Source: Microglena sp. YARC
Lineage: Eukaryota > Chlorophyta > Chlorophyceae > Chlamydomonadales > Chlamydomonadaceae
Assembly: GCA_022414725.1 (NCBI GenBank)
Contig: CM039464.1
Span: 36,715,641 to 36,779,640, forward strand
DNA length: 64,000 bases
Direction of reading: 5' to 3'
A program made the translations under genes and the position numbers. Every line of letters starts with the position of its first letter. The stretch's first letter is position 1. This document shows positions 61,601 through 64,000 of the stretch, piece by piece. The notes under the pieces were generated by a model. The model was given only the letters and a program-made list of their open reading frames with translations. It searched no databases and had not been told where the DNA came from.

Positions 61601-63883
61601 CCCCTCTGCGCATTTCGCGCAGTTTTTTCAAACCCCTGTGGGCGCAGCGCGCAGTATTTGCGCTTTTTGCACTAAAAAGCGTTGACCAATTTGGCAAGAA
61701 GTAGTACCCTGGTCCAATGGGAACCCTGGCTGAGGCTGCACGTGCACACACACACTCAACTTTTCTGGGAGGACACCGAATATTTTCTGTATGTCATCAT
61801 CCAGTGTATTTATATAATATAATATTATTTATTAATATTATATTTATGAGGCTAAACTAAACAGATATGTTAAATCTCTACGTTAAATATCTAAACTAAA
61901 TATATATGTTAAATCTATACATTAAATATCTAAACTAAGTACATATGTTAAATCTATACGTTAAATATCAAACTAAATATATATGTTATATATATACGTT
62001 AAATATCTAAACTAAATAAATATGTTAAATCTATATGTTTGTGCATTAAATCAATTCACCTTTACGCGGTCCAATGGGAATCCTGGCTGAGGCTGCACGA
62101 GCAGCGCTGCCACCTGAAGCACCCTTGCACAGACGCTCCTGCAGGGAGGGCTCCTGGCGGCGTAAGAAAGCCTGGGCCATGTCGGGCATCTTGTCTGCAT
62201 ATGACGCAAACATGCCTTTTGCCGCACTCCGGGCCTCAGCCGTGGCCGCCTGTGGGGTGGGAGGGGGAGGGGTCGGGTTGGGTTAGGTTGGGCTGAAATT
62301 GGCGAGGACACCCTTATACTAGCGTAAGAAAGCCTGGACCATGTCGGGCATCTTGTCTGCATATAATGCATTCATGCCTTTTGCCACACTCCGGACCTCA
62401 GCCGTGGCAGCCTGTGGGGCGGGAGGGGTGGAAGTTGGGTTGGTTTGGGTTGGGCTGAAATTGGCGAGGTCTGCCTTGTACTGTCATTATCTTGTCTCCC
62501 CCCCTCACCCTCACCCCTCACATGTTCCAAATCCACTCAGGCCACCCTTAGCTATGCAGAGACCTTCCTTACACCGTCCAGGTCTTCCATCTAGTGTACA
62601 TACGACGAGGGAGCCCATGTCTCCATCACTTGGACCAAATGATTCACACAGTTCAATTTGATATTTATTTTTATTGCATTATCTATTTAGCTCTCTGTTT
62701 ATTTATTGATCATTTATTTTATTATTGCACTATTAATCTCCTCCGCCCCACCCCTGTCATGTTCCAAATCCACCCTTAGCTGAGCTGAGACCTTCATTAC
62801 ACCCTCCAGGTCTTCAATGTAGCGTACATACAACAAGGAGCCCATGTCACCATGACTTGCACCAAGTACTTGGCACAGCTATGCTTGATCTTGGGGGTTC
62901 TTTTCTCATCTCCTTTGCCCCACCCCTGCCATGCTCCAAATCCACCCTTACCTGAGCCGAGACCTTCATTACACCCTCCAGGTCTTCCATGTAGCGTACA
63001 TACGACGAGGGAGCCCATGTCTCCATCACTTGGACCAAATACTTGGCACAGCTGTGCTTGATCTTGGGGTTTCTATCCTTGGTGGCAGCCTGGACCAAGA
63101 CAAGGACTGCGCGGGGAGCCTGGCAACGCTCCAACAGCAAGCGGACGCATTCAGCTGAGCACTCGGCCATGATCTGCAAGAGTGGGCGAAGGTGGTGAGG
63201 GTGAAGGTAAAGGGATGAGGGTTATGGGGGTGAAGGGGAGGGGTGAAGGCGAAGTTGAGGCAGAGGGAGAAACACTCGGCCATGGTCTGCAAGAGTGGGC
63301 GAAGGTGGTGAGGGTGGAGGGGTGAGGGTTTAGGGGGTGAAGGGGAGGGGTGAAGGCGAAGTGGAGGTAGAGGGAGGAACACTCGGACATGGTCTGCAAG
63401 AGTGGGCAAAGGTGGTGAGGGTGGAGGGGTGAGGGTTTAGGGGGTGAAGGGGAGGGGTGAAGGCGAAGTGGAGGTTGAGGGAGGAACACTCGGGTATGGT
63501 CTGCAAGAGTGGGCAAAGGTGGTGATGGTGAAGGTGAAGGGGGTGAGGGTTAAAGGGGTGAATGGGGGGTGAAGGCGAAGGGGTGATGTTAAAGGGGGTG
63601 AAGGGGATGGGTGAGGGTATAGGGGGTGAAGGAGAGGGGGTGAAGGTGAAGGTGAAAGGGGTGAAAGTAAAGGGGGTTGAGGTGAAGTGGAGGTCGAGGT
63701 AGAGGGAGGTAGAGGTGCGTCAAAGGAGCCATAACAGGGGAGCCGAAACCTGCACATATAAACAAAATACGGACTTGCATGTACAAAATGCGGTTCCGCA
63801 CATTCGGATCCGGATTTGCACCTGGACTATGATGAGCAGCACCTTGAAGAGGACGAGCAAGAAGTGGAGCACAGATATATAGA
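47023..63883 (-). CDS. CLASP: CLASP-type TOG-domain microtubule-associated protein, 5' end outside window
   Basis: CLASP proteins bind microtubules through TOG arrays and promote rescue and stabilisation. Exons, all GT-AG except one possible GC donor: 63822..63883, 62952..63173, 62060..62249, 60416..60943, 58757..58971, 57340..57803, 54458..56020 (or 56015), 52742..52865, 49356..49542, 47023..47131. All joins are in phase, giving about 1220 residues. Order: end of a CLASP_N-type TOG (…AATAEARSAAKGMFASYADK), Ser/Pro linker, TOG3 (KNQNQLRQWLTRVVPLMNDK region), a ~450-residue disordered linker, and a C-terminal TOG (GDTRADVRKAVVFAMVEIW, ending TPTQQKLVAIYYERAQ), as in plant CLASPs. Four SxIP motifs lie in the linkers. 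The first TOG should lie beyond 64000. Family confident from conserved segments; function inferred. Confidence 0.9.
47140..47470 (-). repeat. Five to six ~65-bp copies of the last-exon acceptor edge
   Basis: Each unit repeats GGGTCATCAAATCCATGTAGG then TTTGAAACCTGTGCACA (the exon start and acceptor) with TTTAGGGTTTAG inserted between units. No open exon longer than about 12 codons remains. Confidence 0.92.
47530..47625 (-). pseudogene. Partial copy of CLASP exon i (donor half)
   Basis: Reads DVRNAVVFAMVEIWQMFGDD with an intact donor GTAAGC; the upstream half of the exon is missing. Two further copies (about 47880..47945 and 48727..48795) read MVFAMVEIWSMFGDE and also end in GTAAGC. Confidence 0.88.
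47640..48960. repeat. 75-bp minisatellite between exon i copies
   Basis: About 14 units of 75 bp (CAGCATTCAGCAAGCTGGGA, GCAGGCCACCTTCCTC, …, CTCTTGACCTCTTCCCA); starts at 48181, 48256, 48331, 48406 and so on. Because 75 is a multiple of three, open frames of 190-262 codons appear in several frames of both strands; these are artefacts. The block with the exon copy is itself duplicated 849 bp apart (47857 and 48706). Confidence 0.95.
48961..49350. repeat. Pyrimidine/CCA-rich simple sequence
   Basis: Two related ~120-bp blocks (TCTTCCCACAGCCCCTCTTGT … (TAT)n … CCACCACTA) leading into the exon i donor. Confidence 0.8.
49356..49542 (-). CDS. CLASP: CLASP exon i: C-terminal TOG
   Basis: 187 nt, GDELYAATRSLGMALQRLPL … LFPRLLLAFGDTRADVRKAV then VFAMVEIWQMFGDD. 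ADVRKxVVF is the best-conserved C-terminal CLASP signature. Acceptor AGCTACAG, donor GTAATC, leaving AG to complete Arg. Confidence 0.93.
49550..49970. repeat. GGTGGGTAGG / (GT)n minisatellite
   Basis: G/T-only tract of GGTGGGTGGGTAGGTAGGTG variants with a ~195-bp duplicated block. Confidence 0.92.
49990..50870. repeat. ~180-bp array then ~60-bp array
   Basis: Four ~180-bp units (AGTACCAGTGGCTCTAGTAC … TTGGACCAGAACAGTGATTC … GGAACTTGGTGAGGCAT), then four ~60-bp units made from the tail (TATCTGGCAGCTTGATGCCC, AGGTGTGGAATTTGGTGAGG). The short array derives from one end of the long unit. Confidence 0.92.
50915..51122 (-). mobile_element. tRNA-derived SINE, copy B
   Basis: Minus strand. A tRNA-like head with A-box-like TGGTCTAGTGG and B-box-like GGTTCAACTCC, then a body shared with 54211..54419 (TTGCAGGTCGT, GCGATGGT, GCTTGTCCAGTTGAGGTAG, GACGGGCTCCCTTAACACCA, ACCAGGCGTTATCATTA). 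About 85-90% identity to copy A by eye. The head does not form an acceptor stem, so it is not a tRNA gene. Confidence 0.88.
51123..52735. repeat. CCTAACCGACAGCCAAG minisatellite with exon h edge copies
   Basis: Short units (AACCGACAGCCAAGC, AACTGACACC, ACCCTCACCAACAGCC). Embedded are donor-edge copies of CLASP exon h at about 51574..51650, 52093..52170 and 52322..52398, each followed by AATTTGGTGAGGCAT…GCTGCACGATAT. The copy at 51578 reads TSRLPTPMLDDKPTGGRNRG. Confidence 0.9.
52742..52865 (-). CDS. CLASP: CLASP exon h: C-terminal TOG
   Basis: 124 nt, VVTACKLALDLIVGCPLLLP then RAMELLTSRLPTPALDNGGP. Acceptor ACCCTCAG, donor GTACTG. Phase 0 from DDTKE and phase 1 into the next exon (G|TG = Val). 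Three donor-edge copies downstream carry a longer version of the 3' end (MLDDKPTGGRNRG at 51578), so the in vivo 3' end may differ. Confidence 0.8.
52880..53330 (-). repeat. Four to five acceptor-edge copies of exon h
   Basis: Units of about 95-180 bp, each with CCAGGGCAAGCTTGGACGCC (exon start on the opposite strand), ACCACCTG acceptor side and TTATCTTGCAGTGTT intron. The unit at 53280 retains a good acceptor (CTGCTGCAG) and reads VVMASKLAL. Confidence 0.9.
53340..53645. repeat. ~52-bp repeat, three direct copies and one inverted
   Basis: GGGCTACGCACGGCAGCTTC then TAGCCAGCTCCA at about 53349, 53402 and 53457; the inverted partner AGAAGCTGCTATGCGTAGCC lies at 53606. Confidence 0.88.
53648..53765 (-). 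pseudogene. Partial copy of CLASP exon g C-terminal part
   Basis: Reads LIGEMAALHSSSLLSWAAAQ then Gly-rich at a C run (about 53651..53671). It corresponds to LMGEMAQHHPSTLLSSAATQ of exon g. It stops at the poly-C tract, which sits where exon g has GGGCVLDE. Confidence 0.85.
53860..53999 (+). repeat. Dispersed 133-140-bp repeat, copy 2
   Basis: Partner of 17165..17297. Followed by (CATA)n at 54001..54016. Confidence 0.75.
54041..54192. mobile_element. Palindromic MITE-like element, copy 2
   Basis: About 70-75% identity by eye with 13128..13275, with matching ends (GTCTGCACCTGTTGAGG … GGGTGCAGGCTGCCGTA) and internal CACCTG/CAGGTG motifs. It lies 18 bp upstream of SINE copy A. Confidence 0.8.
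54211..54419 (+). mobile_element. tRNA-derived SINE, copy A
   Basis: Starts CCCCTTTCAGTGATA as copy B does. A-box-like TGGTCTTGTGG, B-box-like GGCTCGATTTCC, then the shared body ending GGCGTTATCATTACC. Located in the intron between CLASP exons g and h, opposite to gene orientation. Confidence 0.88.
54458..56020 (-). CDS. CLASP: CLASP exon g: long disordered linker and start of C-terminal TOG
   Basis: The largest exon, 521 codons: LSMKKLIGRVHEQAAANAAG, then about 390 residues of Ser/Pro/Gly/Ala-rich linker, then ASKMVSLLAHRL … ETLATVRESSATLMGEMAQH … LDELVPALLAACCDDTKE. Contains SxIP motifs at 55493..55504 (SGIP), 55277..55288 (SRIP) and 55151..55162 (SSIP), plus in-frame coding repeats (RHSSECDPS three times, SxGSTEGGP twice). 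Donor GTGGGT. The acceptor is CTGCAG (start 56020) or GCTGAG (start 56015); the latter fits the phase left by the GC donor of exon f. Confidence 0.87.
56100..57330 (-). repeat. Edge copies of CLASP exons f and g in their common intron
   Basis: Donor-edge copies of exon f (AAHASG… side: GATGCATGGGC(A/T)GC(G/A)TAT, GAGCACCGCA, GCTCATCAATGT) at about 56120..56210, 56510..56590, 56690..56815 (long, back to MNDKNAEVKRKAVEAVET), 56905..56985 and 57200..57255. Acceptor-edge copies of exon g at about 56268..56320 and 56360..56445. They are separated by poly-C and (CA)n tracts. Confidence 0.9.
57340..57803 (-). CDS. CLASP: CLASP exon f: second half of TOG3
   Basis: 464 nt, VCTAALECFMAAASACPSSF … KTPKSRVAVLDFGASQL … QLRQWLTRVVPLMNDKNAEV then KRKAVEAVETVYCNIDEDAV. 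It parallels plant CLASP (R-T-P-K-x-(K/R)-x-A-V-(I/L)-(E/D)-F and L-V-x-D-K-N). Acceptor CAATGCAG. No GT donor is available at the 3' end. GAAAT|GCTGAG would be a GC donor at the position where five downstream partial copies show GACAT|GTGAGC or similar. Confidence 0.8.
57808..58060 (-). repeat. Acceptor-edge copies of exon f with GGGTTGGGTTAGG tract
   Basis: About 57880..57992 repeats the first ~35 codons of exon f with its CAATGCAG acceptor. A shorter fragment lies at about 58020..58055. GGTTGGGTTAGGTTA-type repeats join them. Confidence 0.88.
58061..58380. other. Intron sequence, nothing recognised
   Basis: GT-rich tract, an inverted-looking CACACACCTCTTTTT pair and a C run near 58211..58227. 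No gene. Confidence 0.5.
58381..58556 (-). pseudogene. Partial copy of CLASP exon e
   Basis: Reads VDLVELLTELMTFLQAASDG … STFDMERLAPKFVDLMEDV without a stop. The donor is GTCAGA instead of GTGAGA and the 5' part of the exon is replaced by TA-rich sequence. Confidence 0.85.
58570..58650. repeat. (TA)n microsatellite
   Basis: About 78 bases of TA with one phase slip (TATATTATAT). Confidence 0.97.
58757..58971 (-). CDS. CLASP: CLASP exon e: first half of TOG3
   Basis: 215 nt, MHSPSSVPRTLSKLVSSLLT … NEKVDLLKELTALLQAA … LAPKFVDLLEDVQPR. Acceptor TTGCGCAG, donor GTGAGA. The W-x-x-(K/R)-V-x-x-L-x-x-L pattern opens TOG domains. Phase 0 into VCTAALECF. Confidence 0.87.
58985..59420 (-). repeat. Two acceptor-edge copies of exon e in G-rich minisatellite
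   Basis: Copies at about 59054..59148 and 59230..59325 repeat the first ~30 codons of exon e and its TGCGCAG acceptor, ending at the same point (CATTCCA(T/C)GCTCTG). GGTGGGTGGG tracts lie between. Confidence 0.92.
59533..59720 (+). mobile_element. tRNA-derived SINE, copy C
   Basis: A different tRNA-like head (A box TGGCTGAGCTCG, canonical B box GGGTTCGAATTCC) on the same body as copies A and B (TGTCAACTGCCATGGTAGCT … GACGGGGCTCCCATGATACC … CAACAGGCGTTTACATTACC). This suggests head replacement or an older lineage. Confidence 0.85.
59885..60330 (-). repeat. Three donor-edge copies of CLASP exon d
   Basis: Copies at about 59890..59965, 60028..60130 and 60205..60345 repeat ACCTCCAGAGGTGATGGGAC and the adjoining exon (ALAKHS… region). 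The donor is altered to GTCAGT in the second copy. A C/G run interrupts near 60139..60158. Confidence 0.9.
60416..60943 (-). CDS. CLASP: CLASP exon d: Ser/Pro-rich linker with SxIP
   Basis: 528 nt. Low-complexity Ser/Pro/Ala linker with one SxIP motif (S-S-I-P, 60711..60722) next to MRG, suited to EB1-type binding. Acceptor CTCCTCCAG, donor GTGAGT after ITSG. Phase 1 on both sides, matching neighbours. Confidence 0.85.
60944..61400 (-). repeat. Three acceptor-edge copies of exon d with (GGGA)n
   Basis: Copies at about 60990..61055, 61136..61196 and 61310..61372 repeat the first ~20 codons of exon d (GDRPRIHRPTTSRPSSTI variants) and the CTCCAG acceptor, separated by GGGAGGGAGG tracts. Confidence 0.92.
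61485..61760 (-). pseudogene. Donor-edge copy of exon c, split by a MITE
   Basis: The sequence (CACCTTTACGGGGTCCAATG and GTCCAATGGGAACCCTGGCT, GAGGCTGCACGTGCA) matches the donor end of exon c at 62056..62110. It is interrupted by the element at 61549..61711. Confidence 0.85.
61549..61711. mobile_element. hAT-like MITE with 8-bp target duplication
   Basis: 163 bp with terminal inverted repeats CAGGGTACTACT / AGTAGTACCCTG and a perfect 8-bp flanking duplication GTCCAATG (61541..61548 and 61712..61719). The uninterrupted target is present at 62068..62085, proving insertion. CAGGG ends and 8-bp duplications are typical of hAT elements. The GC-rich core has no open frame, so it is non-autonomous. 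Confidence 0.9.
61800..62052. repeat. ~36-bp AT-rich tandem repeat
   Basis: About six copies of CTAAACTAAATATATATGTT then AAATCTATACGTTAAATAT, ending next to the exon c donor. Confidence 0.92.
62060..62249 (-). CDS. CLASP: CLASP exon c: end of CLASP_N TOG
   Basis: 63 codons plus one base, AATAEARSAAKGMFASYADK … DMAQAFLRRQEPSLQERL …, matching the E-x-R-x-x-A-(R/K)-x-x-(F/Y) helix and the F-x-x-x-(D/E)-P-x-x-Q signature that closes this domain. Acceptor CCCCACAG, donor GTGAAT, phase 1. Confidence 0.88.
62255..62470 (-). repeat. Acceptor-edge copy of exon c
   Basis: About 62320..62425 repeats AATAEVRSVAKGMNALYADK and on to VQAFLR with a CCACAG-like acceptor, followed by GGTTGGGTTGGG intron sequence. 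Open for about 32 codons. Confidence 0.88.
62535..62945 (-). pseudogene. Two donor-edge copies of exon b
   Basis: About 62540..62650 and 62765..62890 repeat the last 25-45 codons of exon b with lesions. The second ends in CTAAGG, lacking the GT donor. Between them lies AT-rich (TTTAT)-type sequence. Confidence 0.87.
62952..63173 (-). CDS. CLASP: CLASP exon b: CLASP_N TOG helices
   Basis: 74 codons, IMAECSAECVRLLLERCQAP … KIKHSCAKYLVQVMETW … MEDLEGVMKVSAQ. Acceptor CTCTTGCAG, donor GTAAGG, phase 0 at both ends. Resembles the plant CLASP segment with R-x-x-C-x-x-(Y/L)-x-L-x-V-L-E-x-W. Confidence 0.88.
63180..63720 (-). repeat. Three acceptor-edge copies of exon b in GGTGAGGG/GTGAAGG minisatellite
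   Basis: Copies at about 63268..63300, 63377..63405 and 63484..63512 keep only the first ~8 codons (TMAEC variants) plus the TCTTGCAG acceptor. The rest is GGTGAAGGGGAGGGGTGAAG repeats. Confidence 0.92.
63822..63883 (-). CDS. CLASP: CLASP exon a (first visible)
   Basis: Reads YISVLHFLLVLFKVLLIIVQ, then donor GTGCAA. It joins in phase 0 to IMAECSAECV, reproducing the helix order of CLASP_N. The acceptor (GTATAAG at 63884) is weak, so the 5' boundary is tentative. Confidence 0.55.
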
Positions 63884-63895
63884 CTTATACGTACA

Positions 63896-63948
63896 AAATA
63901 TCATCATCATCATCATCATTGGACCAACAGAATCATCATCATGATTGG

Positions 63949-63980
<32 letters not shown>

Positions 63981-64000
63981 TGGACCAACAGAATCATCAT
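63896..64000. repeat. (ATC)n with interspersed ATTGGACCAACAGA
   Basis: Trinucleotide runs broken by TTGGACCAACAGAATC; continues to the window edge. Confidence 0.95.

Overview
The window is nuclear DNA of a eukaryote with short exons, GT-AG introns and extreme simple-sequence content. Two spliced genes, both on the minus strand, can be reconstructed exon by exon: a secreted papain-family (C1A) cysteine protease (54..14015, 3' end beyond the left edge) and a CLASP-type microtubule-stabilising TOG protein (47023..63883, 5' end beyond the right edge). The plant-like architecture of the CLASP (TOG, linker, TOG, long linker, C-terminal TOG) and TTTAGGG-like motifs would fit a green alga or a relative, but the species cannot be fixed from this sequence. 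Nothing prokaryotic, viral or CRISPR-like was found.

Layout: 1-14.0 kb, protease gene with ten recognised exons and introns full of minisatellites. 14.0-19.4 kb, gene-poor DNA with dispersed repeat pairs and an alternating dimer array. 19.42-46.76 kb, a tandem array of a ~2.2-kb unit, at least nine units, broken by a 1000-N gap. Two neighbouring units each carry the same 5'-truncated LINE (reverse-transcriptase fragment). 46.8-64 kb, CLASP gene with ten recognised exons. Three copies of a tRNA-derived SINE, a two-copy palindromic MITE and a hAT-like MITE with perfect 8-bp target duplications lie in and between the genes.

The most unusual feature is shared by both genes. Almost every exon is bordered, inside the adjoining introns, by one to ten tandem partial copies of itself that include the splice site (exon-edge satellites). 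I identified this for at least seven protease exons and nine CLASP exons. Some copies keep open frames and usable donors, so they could be decoy, alternative or mutually exclusive exons.

Base quality varies. About 30.5-39.1 kb and 41.2-46.7 kb are rich in single-base indels relative to other units of the array, as expected from uncorrected long-read filling, so frame breaks there should not be over-interpreted.
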